Positions 25,201 through 36,089 of a stretch of DNA of 64,000 nucleotides are shown piece after piece. The notes under the pieces are model-generated. The model did not search any database. It saw only the letters and a program-made list of their open reading frames with translations, and was not told where the DNA came from. This DNA is from Eupeodes corollae (lineage: Eukaryota; Arthropoda; Insecta; Diptera; Syrphidae): the NCBI RefSeq assembly GCF_945859685.1, contig NC_079150.1:3594831-3658830 (forward strand), in the 5' to 3' direction. How positions within the stretch are numbered: the stretch's first letter is position 1; each line of letters starts with the position of its first letter. Made by a program: the position numbers and the translations under genes.

Positions 25201-25275
25201 ACGAGAATAACAAGAATTACTAACCTTTTCTCCCGATCCGGGGTCTGGAACGGGTATATCACTAACATTATTCAT
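10201..25275 (-). CDS. AhcyL1: S-adenosylhomocysteine hydrolase-like protein 1 (IRBIT family)
   Basis: Ten coding exons join in frame to 517 aa: 25275-25225, 17685-17641, 13188-13098, 13025-12703, 12530-12181, 12123-11971, 11545-11380, 11282-11036, 10975-10855 and 10207-10201. All introns are GT-AG. Residues 17-90 are a Ser/Asp-rich head containing SLSASSTDSYSS and a DDDD run followed by PPREK, which matches the multiply phosphorylated, IP3-receptor-binding region of IRBIT. Residues 90-517 are the SAHH-like fold: CTHINAQTAV, NEVAAALAEAG, the NAD site GYGEVG (305-310), and GHSNTEIDV. The family is regarded as enzymatically silent and modulates AHCY and IP3 receptors; that is family knowledge. 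The start is the ATG at 25275 beginning MNNVSDIPVPDPG. The last coding exon supplies only the final Tyr and the stop, restoring the conserved YYRY end. Introns 1 and 2 are packed with transposon remains. Confidence 0.93.
13511..13560 (-). repeat. SINE fragment (third copy)
   Basis: About 50 bp matching the body of the two larger SINEs, including CTTACAACTNTCAACCAT and TGTGTGCGAGTACTGTTG on the plus strand. Head and tail are missing. It sits in AhcyL1 intron 2. Confidence 0.75.
14029..15110 (+). pseudogene. Helitron Pif1-like helicase, decayed
   Basis: Pieces of the Helitron helicase appear in order on the plus strand: NEIIEDMCLTIVNKAL (from 14029); SSGIAATLLEGRRTAHSAL (about 14250-14305), where the P-loop region just before is lost; LSGNFRQTLPFIPRSTPADE (from about 14486); NACLKSSVLWRYV; then LAPKNIHINAINF and YKSIDNVM (about 14830-14935); and finally GSLIILLRN and LCNGTRLAV. 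The blocks lie in different frames with stops between them. No Rep domain and no 5' TC or 3' CTRR hairpin end were identified. The copy lies in AhcyL1 intron 2, antisense to the gene. Confidence 0.82.
15943..16454 (-). mobile_element. Short TIR element, internally deleted transposon
   Basis: The ends are inverted: AGGGTGATTTTTT at 15943 and its complement ending at 16454. The 6-bp direct repeat TCATAA flanks it at 15937-15942 and 16455-16460. On the minus strand, next to the right end, a fragment reads SSKSEQRLQIIELYYQNAR, like the N-terminal helix-turn-helix of IS630/Tc1/mariner-type transposases. The rest is a patchwork of a longer parent. At 512 bp it is non-autonomous. The superfamily is provisional, because Tc1/mariner normally duplicates TA. 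Confidence 0.7.
16731..17338. mobile_element. Foldback-type DNA element with ACTGTAT ladder
   Basis: A 608-bp element with long imperfect inverted arms. Both arms consist of repeated units of the form CAAAATACTGTAT, about seven on the left and about eight on the right, inverted. The tips are GGGNNNGGGTCGAAAT. A second, inner inverted pair (AAATAAGGCTAAAAAATAAA, 17100s, against its complement near 17180) forms a nested stem. The flanks ATCTCATA (16723-16730) and ATTTCATA (17339-17346) match at 7 of 8 positions, consistent with an 8-bp duplication as made by hAT or P-type transposases. No coding capacity. It lies in AhcyL1 intron 2. Confidence 0.8.
19161..19616. repeat. Inverted-repeat element rich in GGAGTCG-type words
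   Basis: ACTGCTGGAACACAAT at 19161 is repeated inverted at 19601-19616. Inside each arm is a GC-richer stretch built from variants of GGAGTCGTAACTGG. The two arms enclose about 300 bp including oppositely placed GTACGACA words. Similarity continues weakly outside both arms. Short reading frames here come from the repeat. No target duplication was found. Confidence 0.6.
19965..20415 (+). pseudogene. LINE 3' end, post-RT C-terminal region
   Basis: The frame from 19965 to 20279 encodes a non-LTR retrotransposon C-terminus: VQLYACETWK, then RCLRYILNIRWPQ, then KWRWIGHTLRKPDDNI, then QGRRRPGRPKET. After one stop, a second frame continues with RERWKELVADLCSRRS (about 20338-20385) and a short GAA-containing tail. 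A shorter tail of the same family is at 41567-41683. It lies in AhcyL1 intron 1 and everything upstream of the C-terminus is absent. Confidence 0.8.
21482..23030 (+). pseudogene. Jockey-like LINE, decayed and split by a SINE
   Basis: Motifs in several frames follow the order of a jockey-group ORF2: LKKYLEERKLLNDRQYCFRS and RSTGDLMVHL (to 21736); a LDISKAIDK-like piece near 21770; VDGFNSETQGSVLSLTIFLI with FINDLMSTTSNPIHCLAND (21870-21995, the YADD box degraded to LAND); EYNSRLWADAPVTYLSISDS (to 22370). Beyond the SINE, FFSRATRMWNALL continues at about 22890. Many stops are present. The copy was already there when the SINE inserted at 22496/22815. Confidence 0.8.
22497..22814 (-). mobile_element. 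tRNA-derived SINE, copy 2, complete
   Basis: 318 bp, flanked by the perfect 13-bp direct repeat TAGCCAGTTGCAT at 22484-22496 and 22815-22827. On the minus strand, the head resembles a tRNA gene: an A-box-like TGGCATGATGG (22807-22797) and a B box GGTTCAATCC (22763-22754), the internal RNA polymerase III promoter. A body of about 200 bp follows, with TCGCACACAGGAATGG, and then a short TTTA-type tandem tail. It has no coding capacity and would depend on a LINE partner. It is inserted in a jockey-like LINE fossil in AhcyL1 intron 1. Confidence 0.92.
23352..23430 (+). pseudogene. Possible Tc1/mariner-type transposase scrap
   Basis: The only recognisable motif is IMEHVWGELKRNCR, resembling the NPIEHVW box that carries the last acidic residue of IS630/Tc1/mariner transposases. 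The flanking sequence is too decayed to extend the match. Confidence 0.35.
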
Positions 25276-25312
25276 TTCGGCGCTGCTGGTTCTTCTCAAT
25301 TTTGTAATAAGT
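25276..25312 (-). other. AhcyL1 5' UTR exon start, probable splice acceptor
   Basis: Upstream of the AhcyL1 ATG the minus strand reads a pyrimidine-rich run ending TTTTAG at 25313-25318, then exon sequence. This suggests a further non-coding exon upstream. The frame is also open through this piece, so a longer N-terminus cannot be ruled out. Confidence 0.45.
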
Positions 25313-26455
25313 CTAAAAGAAAAACTCACTTGCGGTTCTAGTATGCACAAAGTTGCTCTATTCTTAAAATACGAGCAGTATTTTCAATGAATGATGGGTT
25401 AATTAGTAAGTAAACTTATGGTGATTTTGATATTTTGGATGAAGCTTTATTAAATGATAAGATTTATTGTCCAGCCATTCGCATTGGAAAACAAACAATA
25501 ATTTGTATTTAGGATTTATTGGGATTTAAATGCATTAAGCTTGAACTTAATATTTAAGGTTCGACGTTCAAGATTTTTTTGTATTCTACACCGACATATG
25601 ACACAGATTAAATAACAATTAAATTTACTTGAATGATCAATTTTTCAGAAGAGAGCAAGAAATTCCTGCTTTTGAATGTCAAAAAAAAACATATGTAAAA
25701 TCCAAAAAAGCACATTCAATATAAAGATCCCAAACATGGCCGTCATTCCAGTTTGACAAAGTAACTAAAATCTCATGTGACACAAACACATCTAACAACG
25801 AGATAAATTCACCGCACCATATTTCAATTCACCACTAACTAATCAAGAATTATAGACAGTGCTGAAAAAGAAGCAAATGAAAGAAACGAATTATTTGACT
25901 TTTAAATATTAAGATTTTTGACATTGTATTTTGATTAAGTAATAGTTGAAGTATTTCGATAACGATTTTTTACTAATACAGTTTTTTTTAGTGATTTTGA
26001 AGCAAAAAGCGAGCGTTCCCAATAGATTAAATAAATAACAATTATCATAATTTAAGAACGAGGAAACATTTATTTCTATTTTAGATAAATTTTCAATGTT
26101 CAACTTTTACGTAAAACAAGCAAAAATGGTTGCTATTGTTGTTACTTCACCGGTTTTTTCTTTCAGTGTTGCTCACGTATGAATTATTTTGAGGAATTTT
26201 ATTAAATGTTTTTAAAATCTTGTTTTCAAATTATTCAAAAATTTAAAGAAAATTTCATTAAGTTCAAGGTACTCGAGAATTATTTAAATGCAAAAGAAAC
26301 TTTGAATATACCAAATCTTACACCCGACCCAAATCCTAAAGTGGGCCAAGCAGGGCTTAATGAATTGTATAATTACTAGCAGATCCGGTCACACTTTGCC
26401 GTGACTGAATGACAAAATTTCATTTGAGGTGAAATCACTTTAACTACCCCTATCA
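25313..26455. other. No gene seen upstream of AhcyL1
   Basis: AT-rich. Any AhcyL1 promoter and first non-coding exon would be here or further up, but I cannot fix a start site. Confidence 0.4.
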
Positions 26456-26459
26456 ATGT

Positions 26460-26800
26460 TCAAAACAAAATTGTCAGATTGTACAACAAATTATACAAAA
26501 TTGGCTGTTCCAATTTTACGGGTAAGTTAAAATACATCCGTAAAAATTGAAACAAGAGGAATCCGAAATGTTTTACTGATGAGCGTTTATAGGAATTAAT
26601 AAATTTAATAATTGACATTTTTTGAATGAATGTATGGCTGTGTTTCCTTTTTTTATTCGAAGTACAAATTATATAATGATCGATCGAAAAGAACACAAAC
26701 AACATTTTTTTGGTTTACTTCATTGAAACTAATCAAGGGACCTTTTCGCTAGGTGGTTTATGGCAATTACTAGGGGCCAGTTATATCTATTATTGGTTTT
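26460..26800. repeat. Copy of the GTTATAGCTAT repeat family
   Basis: ATGAGCGTTTATAG with its context near 26578 resembles 40373, and the end TAGGGGCCAGTTATATCTATT at 26771 resembles the ends of the element at 40331-40770. It looks like a partial, diverged copy. Confidence 0.5.
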
Positions 26801-27374
26801 CACCATTGAAAACAAACTTTGGAATTTTAGACAGGTAGTCTGTCATTGACAAGAAAAAAACTGACAGAAATCTGTCGTTGGAATTGTAAATTTGGAATAT
26901 AAATCAGTGAACCGATTCTTTTCACCTTTGAACATAAAAGAATAAGTTCTTCATGAAAATTAATGTCTGTCTGAAAAAAAAAAAAATTTTAGCGAAAAAT
27001 AAATGCAATTAAACTTTTGTCGAAAAGCCAATTGATCAGTAACTACTTCGCTGACGATAGTACTCTCAGCTTTTCATATTCGTTTTTAGCTTTCGGTAAG
27101 TGGGTGATCCATCATCGCACTACATTTTATAAAATCTCAAAACAACTGTCGTTAAAACATAATTTCCCACCTTTGCCACTATTCATGAGTGGCATTTACA
27201 TCAAGTAGACTTAAAACCTCGAAATTCTCCAGGTGATGTCAAAAATGCCGCTAGATTTTAACGTCTAAGGTTTTTTTTAATTAGTGCTTATTTCGTGAAT
27301 GGTAATATTTAGCTCATGTCTGATTTGACAGATAAGTTTTATCCTTCCGCTGAACGAATATGGTTTTGTATACG

Positions 27375-27830
27375 CTTGAACAATGCTGGGAACAACGTTT
27401 AGAGAAGATGCCGATTTTGACAACAAAATTCATATTTTCAGATTAGCTCATTTTGATCTTGGCGGGTATGTAGACAAGCAAAATTGTCGTAATTGGAGCA
27501 CAGAAAACCCGCACGCCCAGCCGATACACTCAATACGAGTCAGTGTTTGGTCCCGATTATGGTCCAGAGGCATAATAGGGCAATTTTTCTTCGAAAATGT
27601 GAAAGGCGTAGGCGCTACAGTCAATGGTCATGTTGAATAAATTTTTGTTCACAAAAATTGAAGAGGACGATATTGGCAACATCAAGGAAGCTGCATTTGA
27701 TGTTTTTATAGCATCCCCTGCATTTCTTAAAGGACCAAGCTATTATAAATGTAGTTGGTATAGAATTTGTGCCCAACTTTCTCAACCGTGGGGGAAAAAA
27801 CTCAGCCGTTCAAAAAAGTTATGACAGATT
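27375..27830 (+). pseudogene. Mariner/IS630-like transposase fragment
   Basis: Two adjacent frames carry motifs of a Tc1/mariner superfamily transposase: AHFDLGGYVDKQNCRNW, the region after the second catalytic Asp, where the SDEAHF box is altered to FRLAHF; RVSVWSRLWSRGIIG; FFFENVKG; then LNKFLFTKIEEDDI. After that the expected QQDGAT block is missing and unrelated sequence follows. There is a stop and frame change near 27640. The C-terminal third and both element ends are not recognised. Confidence 0.75.
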
Positions 27831-27989
27831 AACAACGAGTTGAGTATTTCGACAGCGAAAATGAAATCAAAACAAATCTATTGAATATTTTTCCGATAAA
27901 ACTATAATTTACGCAGATTTTTATATTGAGATTGCTTTTAACCAGAAGATTCCAAGAACTTGAAATCTAGATCGGCTTAATCGGCTGCA

Positions 27990-29280
27990 TCTATTAAATA
28001 AGTCACATCAATGAAATCCGGATCGGAAAAGATGGAATGGCGTAAGTTCACGTTCATCAAGTCATCATCCAATTCAAACTCATTTGCTCATCGTCTTTAT
28101 CCTCATCATCAAGCGATAAAATTGACGAATATGAAGCCCCAAATATAATAAGTCGCCTAGCAAACATACTTTATCTAGCAGCTGAAAGAGTGGTGCCTAG
28201 AGGCCAAGCGCGGTATCTCGCAATCAATTTATTCCATTTGCCAGACGTAAATCATGAAGTTCAAGAAAAGTTAAGGAACTCGGGTGTGTCCAGTTCTGGA
28301 TCAAGCCTAGATGATAACCGCGAATACGGTGCTAAGACCTGAGTGATAGAAGCGAAATGGATTGAATAATCTTAGAAATATGAAGAGTATACGAAGAATG
28401 ATGAGGATATCCTTAATTTGAAGACGAAGAAGAGGAATATTTTTAAGGGAGCACTGAGGAACAGGTTAAAATTGACCTCGAAGATGTAAAGAAGAAAAAG
28501 AAAGATGATGCAAATTCCGATGGCTGCTCTTAGATGATTCTGAAAATAACAACCACTACTTCAAGGATGGAGCTACACCACCAGCAGTAAGTTTATTTAA
28601 AATCCAAAACAAATGTTTGCATTGATTTACTCGTTTAAAGGTTGTTTCGCAATATCCAAGACATCAGAATCATCAACAAACAACCAGTCTGATTTCACTA
28701 GAAGGACACCACTTCATATCTACGACTGCCAGCACATAGGAGTTTCATTATGAGGAAGAGAGAGGAGTGCGTGCAACACGTGAAGTGGTTGTACAAAGAG
28801 TTGAATTCCCAGGCTGGGGTGATGAATTGAATTATCCTTTGATGCATTCCAAGTTATCTTAGCTCTTTCGGATCTTAAAAGAACCATTTAAGTCGTACCC
28901 ACAGACGTAGTTGTAGCAGTAATTTCACTTATACCAGTTCAAAATCAGATTCAAGGTCTGAATCGGCGCTACAATAGCTGCTTAACATCACAAACAATAT
29001 ATCAATTTTCCAAGAATATTTTATTTTACAACAACAGTGACACAGAGTTGCCGGCAACACCCCAAACCGATCAACTGTGTTCGTCCAAATCATATTGCTG
29101 CTGTTAATGCTTTGTTGCAGCTTAACTTCGGGCTTAGAAGAAAGTAAGTTTCCTATAACGATTTTCTAGTTGTTAATTTCGTATGTTTTCTTTTGTTAAT
29201 AGTGAATGCCTGGTGTGGCTTCAATAAAGCATGCATATCGATTTGGAATCGATCCATTCAAAATGTCTCCTTTTTGCTGG
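27990..29280 (+). pseudogene. Unrecognised decayed coding stretch with intron-like gaps
   Basis: I do not recognise the family. Open pieces that look like protein rather than noise are: SRLANILYLAAERVVPRGQA and YLAINLFHLPDVNHE (about 28150-28260), then NSGVSSSGSSLDDN; an acidic/Lys-rich run near 28460-28520; WLLLDDSENNNHYFKDGATP (about 28525-28585); LISLEGHHFISTTAS and VRATREVVVQRVEFPGWGDE (about 28690-28825). A GTAAGT at 28588 followed by an acceptor-like TTTAAAG near 28640, and a second GTAAGT at 29141 followed by TTGTTAATAG near 29203, look like kept introns. Stops and frameshifts interrupt the frame. It may be an unprocessed pseudogene. Confidence 0.4.
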
Positions 29281-29299
29281 CAAGGATGAGTATATGAAT

Positions 29300-31052
29300 A
29301 AAAAAATTCTTAGTAGTTAAAAGACCTTATCAATATTATTGTATCCTTTTTTGTGATAACGAATTATTGAAATCATTAAACATGTAGACTTTTTATTTGT
29401 TAATCATAATTATTTGTTTTTAAAATAAATTGGAATTAATAAAAATATGTTTTTAAATTCTAATCGGCACCCAACCTTATAATACATTATTAGGCTTATC
29501 AAGGCTATCTTAATTCATAAAATTGCTTTTTTTCAAAAAAAGAAAATAATGTGTGATGTTTTTTCAAACCGTCAATATCTTTCATATCTTTCCTCAATAT
29601 TCCGTTTAAATTTGTGTCGTACTTTTTATTACGAATTTGTAGTCTTAGGTTAAAACATCACGTCCCTGTATTAAATTAAAAATATACAAAAATAATGTTG
29701 AAAATCGAAGTTCGTATTCGAAATCAGCATCAAAAATTAACTCTTAAACGAACTATTTAAAACCATAAAAGTAATATAATCAAGATTTTCAAAACTTAAG
29801 GTAGAGTCAAATGAAGACTTATGAGTCTCTCGCCATCATGAACCTTCTGGTTAGCGAACGCACAATGAAATGGATTAGATTTTAATTGTACCATTCCCAG
29901 AAGAAGGCTCGTAAGTCGATCCATAGATTGAAAAATTGTGGCTTATTAAGTCGTTTGCAATATGCACAACGAACTCATGGAATTCTTACCAAAACTGCAG
30001 GGAATTCTAGAATAGTACACACAAAAATGATGAAATTATTTTTGTATTTCCATTCGGAAGACTTACCTATGATTTTGGACAAGGCTTTATTATCTCAGCA
30101 GGTTGCTTCAGAATCGACATTCGGTTCAGCTTCCTCATAAACATCATCTGTGTCAGCTTGCTAAGTATACCTGTAGGGAGACATTTGTTGCTACAAGTTT
30201 GGAATTACATCTAGAAGCGAGTTGACCACGATATGAATGTTTCGATTCGTACTTACACAATTGATCTCCGCGCCCTGTTGCGTCGTTAATTTGAACGGCT
30301 TGTATTATATTTCTTGGCAGATGATAAATAGATCGAGTTGGCAGTTTCTGTTACTGTTGTTAAATCATTCTAACACCAACACTGAGTCGCTGGAGGAGAG
30401 CGTTACCAACTTCCACTTGCATCCTTGACTTGGTGCATTTGACTATTGGTAGAGATGGTGACACCTCCACCGTCAACGCCTGCGGCAAACAACGTTATAG
30501 AAACTAAGCCTGAGTTTTCATTGTTCAGAAACAATAATAAGCTTATTCCTTTTTGTTCACTCAAATAAACATGCATGTGCTGTGTAAAGCGCACGGATTT
30601 CAAGAGAAAGTAAATAACTTTATCACAAAGGATTCAATCTAAATCTTCTTAAAAATGTCCTTGAAGATATCTTCCTGAAAAAATCTTTAATTACCTTTGA
30701 GCCGCTAAGAATTTCCATTTCAAAATATTAAAACACGGATATCAGTTCGGTTTTTAATTATTAAATGCTCTTGCAACATGGGTAATTACATAACTTAAAA
30801 ATAACACCTTCTATATCTTTCTCTTTATTCGGCAAATAATACTTGTGTACATCCTTATCAATTGGCATTGGCCTAAATATTAAATTTTTTCTAACTAAAT
30901 AAAATACAATATTTTTGTATATATTTTATGTACAATTGTTTTTTTTTTCTTAATTTTTTTTTAAATATTAATAAATTAAAGTTCTTCTTAAAAAAGGACC
31001 AAATAAAATAAAATTGTGTTTTTTTTGTAAATTCTTAGTGGTATTATTATGA
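29300..31052. other. No gene seen; includes Lap1 3' UTR
   Basis: Short frames at 29886-30140 and 30237-30428 have no recognisable features. On the minus strand, AATAAA at 30824-30829 is a candidate polyadenylation signal about 225 nt past the Lap1 stop. Confidence 0.4.
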
Positions 31053-34000
31053 CTACGTACGAGAAATCATGACATTAATCAAAGGCCCTGAGTTTTCCAG
31101 AATATGTTGGGCATCATTAAGACAAATTTTTGTAAAATCATAACCATTCACTTCTAAGAGTTTATCGTTTGCGTGCAAAAGTTGAGCTGCAGATGTATTC
31201 GGCTGAGTACCACGTACAAATATTCCCTTAAATAAAAAGAAATAAAATGCTATATGAAATATTTAGTGTGTGAAACAAAATTCTTCTATGGATAAGGTTA
31301 GCCAGTTTCTGTATCAAAATATTTTTGATAATTTCTTTTTTTAAATTGGCAACTCTATAGTTTAAAAAAATGAAATTAAGATTAGTTTTTTATTTTTCTC
31401 TGAACTTAATTAATTGAAAATATGTTTACCTGGTTTGATTTCTCAACTATTTCAAATCCAATTTCATGGTCCCTTTTGATAGCAACTTGTTTCTGAAATA
31501 AAATGCGATTTGTTTATTTCAAAAAAAGAGTCTAAAAAATTAAAAACTTACAACAGTTGGGTTTTTATGAAGTCCAAATAGCCATGTTGTTGTGGAAGCT
31601 GATCTTAATGGTGGTCTTAACTCCGAGCCAATATTATTAGATATACTTGGAGCCTGATCACTATCTGTTTCATCATAACTGCCATTGCCGCCGCCAGCAC
31701 CTGTATCGTTCCAATTTAGTTGTTGATTCATTGTTGAGTGCGACGTTCGATGTACATTTTCCACTTCTTCAGAGTAGCCGTTATGACCAACAGGTTGCTG
31801 TAGCGATAATGAGCTATTTCGTTTTGGCCCATCATGGCAATCAAGTGAATAGGTGCGACTCAAACTATTATTATTATTGTGATGGTCTACTATGTCGAAA
31901 TCATTATCATTGGTGTAACAATTTTGATTTGTAGAATAATTCGTTTGATTATCATTCAATATGTTGTAATTCGCTCCACCATTAATGCCGTCTTCAGTTT
32001 GACATCGACTCTGTTCGTTGTGTTCTTCATTTATTTCCATGTTAAGATTATTCCTTTCGTCAACGCCATTGCTATGATGCTGAATTTTACTATGAAACGT
32101 ATCATAATTCAATAGATCCTCTCTTGATTTTTTCGTATGCGCCCTAGCAATGTGATAAGGTGGTGGTTTACTTCCTTGTATATCATACAAATTATTTTGC
32201 GAATGCTGTGAACTTTGTTGACTGTACGAGGAAGTTTTTGACGGAGACAAGCTCATTTGTGGCACCGCTGCTGCAGGTATATCATTCATGAGAGTTTCGC
32301 GGGATTGTTGATGTTCATCGTACAACAATGGTGAGTGGTCTGGATAAGCTTGCTGTTGTTGTTGTTCAAGATATATTTGTTGTGATTGTGGATGAAAGTG
32401 TTGGTAATGCTGCTGTTGTAGTTGGACTTGGTTATTAAATGCTATTGGTGTCATTCGTTCTCCACCTACCCCTCCACTAATGCTTTCCAACCCAGTTACA
32501 TCAATTAATGATTTTTGTAATGATTGCACATCATTTGATAAATTATCAATTTCGGAATCAAGACTTCGATTGCGGTCTATAAGATGATAGCTAATAGAAT
32601 TTGGTATTTGCTGCAGGAACACAGAGCTCCCACTGGGATTTAATAAAATTCGAGCTTCTTTCACTCCACCACCAGTACCCGAAACTGTTTTTGTTGGTGG
32701 TAAGCTTTCAGAGAGATGTGTCTTGTCATTAATTTGGTCATGGGATGATGGTTTTGGTACAAGCATAGTATCCAAATAGTGCGGTTGTTTATTTTGCTGA
32801 TGTAGCTGTTGTGTTTGATAATTATTCCTTACGAGCTTCGCCATCAGTCTTAATTCCTTGGGATATGGTGTGGGAGAGCGCATCAAGCGTGTTGCCAAAT
32901 TTTCCGAACCTTTTACTTCGTCGGCAAAATATATTCTTCTCAAGGGGCTAGTATCTGTATCACCTTCAGCTGGAAATTGAGTTCTATCATCAGCAAAACA
33001 TATCCGAGCCATTGGACGGGTGTCACGTGGTGTAGTTTCTTGTTGATCGGAAAAGTACATTTTTTGCATCTGCGAATTTACCGTCGCTCTTCTATTAAAT
33101 GACATTTGATCATGATGTAGCAAAGAATTAGTAGAGTCGTCATCACTGCATTCAATAGAATGGGTAACATTTTGTGGCCCCGTTACTGCAGCCCGCTGCG
33201 GCAACATAAAGCACGTAAGATGACTTTTGGTATTGGAATTCAAATATTGCAATGGAACTAAAGGCTGTGATTGATTATCACTTATCCAAAGTGCTGTTAA
33301 TTTAGTCAAACTCAAAACCGACACGGGCAGATGATCTATATAGTTGTCAACCAGATTTAGAACCTGTAAGTTCTCCAAGTGTCCGATATTTTGTGGAAGT
33401 TCTACAATCTTATTCATTCTCACACTCAGCACCACCAAATTGTTGCAACTACATATCTCGATTGGTAAACTGCGCAAAATATTTTGATCGGCACAAAAAA
33501 AACGTAATTTTCTCAACATGCCAATAGTTCTTGGTAGTCGCAAGATCAGATTATGATTTATAACCAATTCTTCAAGGTTTTCCAAATGACAAATACTATC
33601 AGGTAGTTCTCGCAATTGATTTGCTTCACATTGGAGAGTTACAAGACTTTTTAACATTCCAATACTAAATGGCAATGATTCTATGTCATTTATTGATATG
33701 GAGAGCACTTCTAGATTTCGCCAATGACTTATTTCATTAGGCAATGTCGATAATAAATTATTGTTGGCTTCAAAATGTTTCAATTCACGTAAATTAGAAA
33801 CATTTGGGGAAATGCGGCGAATGCGATTCACATCAATCCATAGCTCACGAAGTTGTGTAAGTTGACATATCACTTCTGGCTGTTCAAAATAATAAATTTT
33901 AAAATAGATGATAACAATAAGTCACAATACTAAAAAAAAAACGTTAAACACTACTAAATGTTTGTAAAAACAAAATTAAAGAGATTTTTTTTCAACGAAA

Positions 34001-35600
34001 TTCCAGTTTCTTACCAATTCTGTAAATTCATTAGCTCCGATATCAATGCGATTCAAATTACTCAATCGTGACATAGTCTTTGGCAGTGTGATTAAATTGT
34101 TTGATCGCAACTCAAGTATCCTCAAATTTATCAGGCGACCAAAATTTGCTGGCAAAAATTCAAGATTTGTTTCATTAAGCAAAAGTTCTTGCAGTGCAAT
34201 CAACCCAGTAATGGCATCGGGTAGTTTTTGTAAATTATTTAAACTTAAATCAAGTCGAGTTAGATTTTTACATGAAGTTATATTCTCTGGAATGGTAGAA
34301 AGGCCTAGAAAGAAAATTACAGCAAACAATATTTTTCGTTCCAATCAAACAAATCCAAAAATAAACTTACTATTCCTCGCTAAATTGAGACTATGCAAGT
34401 GTCGTAATGATCCTATGGCACTAGGTAATGAATCTAGTTCATTATCGTTGACAAATAAAATGCGCATTCCTTGGCAATAAAATAATTGTGGTGAAAGAGC
34501 AGTTATCTGGTTAAAATAAAATAAGGTAAATCAAATAATCAATAAATTCTTAAAAAATCATATTTAAAAAAAATATATGTTAGATTTTATGTCGAACACA
34601 TTAGATTTAAAACCATGTGATAACTTGGAAAGTTTCCTGAACAAAAGAGACCTGTATCATCGGTTTGAAGTTAAATCAAAATATTTATAAATGGAACTCG
34701 ACTTCGTTTGCAGCAGTAGATTCGTTCGGCTCTTCGTTCAATATTGGCTCTGAGCCCTGCCACGTCGTTAGCTTCATGACATTAACCAATGACTTTAATT
34801 GCACGACCGAGGCGGCCAACAGACTTTTTCATTTTTTGAGATAGCATGCTCATCAAACTTACTCTTCAATAAATCAATTGTAAGGTAGATTTTGGTAGCT
34901 ACGGCCACAAAAAGTCGTTAATCATGGCGTGCTAACGCTGACCATTCACAGTAACGTTAACGTTTTTATAAATTAAACCAATAAGGCACCGCACCAAACC
35001 GTGATGATTTGTGGATGATGTAGTGTTGTGGAATTTCACCCAACCAATAATGCATATTTTACCCATTGGGCAAAAAAGATCTTTGTTACTAAAAAAACAA
35101 GCTGTGAAAGTTATGGTCACCAAATTCGAGTTTCAGTAGAAAATGTGTATAATTTACAGACAGCTCTCGTTCTTAAACTTTACCATAATACAAATGTTGA
35201 GTTTACAGAATAAATTAGTAAAAGTATGCGTTCACAAATCAAATTCAAAGCTGTCAAGTCCGTATTCAAAGACTTGATATAAGTGCCAATGCTGCTAATT
35301 ATTAAATTTTAGTGGTAGGAGAATCAATTAAAACTCTTTTTAACCAATATTCTGCAAAATATTTATGATTATTTTGTCGAAAAATTTTGTACACATAAAT
35401 TTATTTATTTTGTTCTTACAAATTTTACTGATCTAATTAAAACTTACCCTGTTTGAAGACAAATAAAGTTCCTCCAGTGTTCTTTCATGTTGTAATACAT
35501 CAGGCGGTACATCAGTCAATGTACAATTACTATGATCGAGAACAGTTACGACTTCTTCATTTTTAAAACGCCTACATGGAAAACATTTCCAAAAAGGCAT
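31053..35600 (-). CDS. Lap1: LAP-family LRR and PDZ protein (Erbin/densin relative)
   Basis: Six exons join in frame to 1047 aa: 35600-35448, 34506-34371, 34304-34015, 33879-31552, 31492-31430 and 31226-31053. The N-terminus MPFWKCFPCRRFKNEE has Cys residues like those palmitoylated in other LAP proteins. About sixteen leucine-rich repeats occupy residues 20-430 (for example LEFLPANFGRL and LITLPKTMSRL), followed by the LAP-specific segment containing ALWISDNQSQPLVPLQ. Residues 440-960 are low-complexity, with Gln/His runs and a possible coiled coil around SEIDNLSNDVQSLQKSL. A single PDZ domain (about 970-1047, carboxylate loop IGFEI) ends at the C-terminus. LAP proteins scaffold polarity and receptor complexes at the cortex. 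Drosophila Lap1 is somewhat shorter; the linker accounts for the difference. Intron 1 (34507-35447) holds a transposase fossil. Confidence 0.92.
34690..35215 (-). pseudogene. Mariner-like transposase fossil in Lap1 intron 1
   Basis: On the minus strand, VTVNGQR is followed after a stop by NDFLWP (about 34950-34900), matching the mariner/IS630 order ...VTVNG.RY..ML..F..P. Before it, VKFHNTTSSTNHHGLVRC is a decayed piece of the preceding region. The catalytic blocks are lost. It is of the same broad family as the fragment at 27375-27830 but in the opposite orientation. Confidence 0.6.
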
Positions 35601-36080
35601 TTTGACAAGTTTCGCTTAATTTGTAGCTTGTTTTAAGTTTCTATTTTAACACTTTACCCACAACATTGTAGTGAGCTTATGTTTACAAAATTTAAAACTT
35701 TCATACATTACACAAACGAAGAATTTATGATTAATTTATTGTAACAATGACTAAATCTTTACGATAGTTATTTTTGAAACTACATTAACACAAATCAAAA
35801 AAATTATTACATATAATAATATAAATAAATGTTGATTGTACTGTAAAATTCTCTTTGGTTATGTGTGCACACCGTTTATTTATATATAGTTTTATGTATA
35901 TATTTTTTAAAATTTAAAAATATCAGTCTTACGGAAAGAAATGAGACAGCAATTATCTCTTTAAATCTGAAAGTAAAAAGTTTTACATTAATTTATATCA
36001 AATTATTTACAAATTGGTTGCTGTTTTTTTTTTTTCAATTTATAAGAACACCATTAAATTTAATAAAACATCCTCGAAGA
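35601..36080. other. Lap1 upstream flank
   Basis: The Lap1 promoter and 5' UTR should be here. No convincing TATA box or initiator stands out from the AT-rich background. Confidence 0.35.
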
Positions 36081-36089
36081 CAACATTGA

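Noticed and set aside
31647..32115. Plus-strand His/Cys- and Ile-rich frames
   Set aside because: They are shadows of the low-complexity linker of Lap1.
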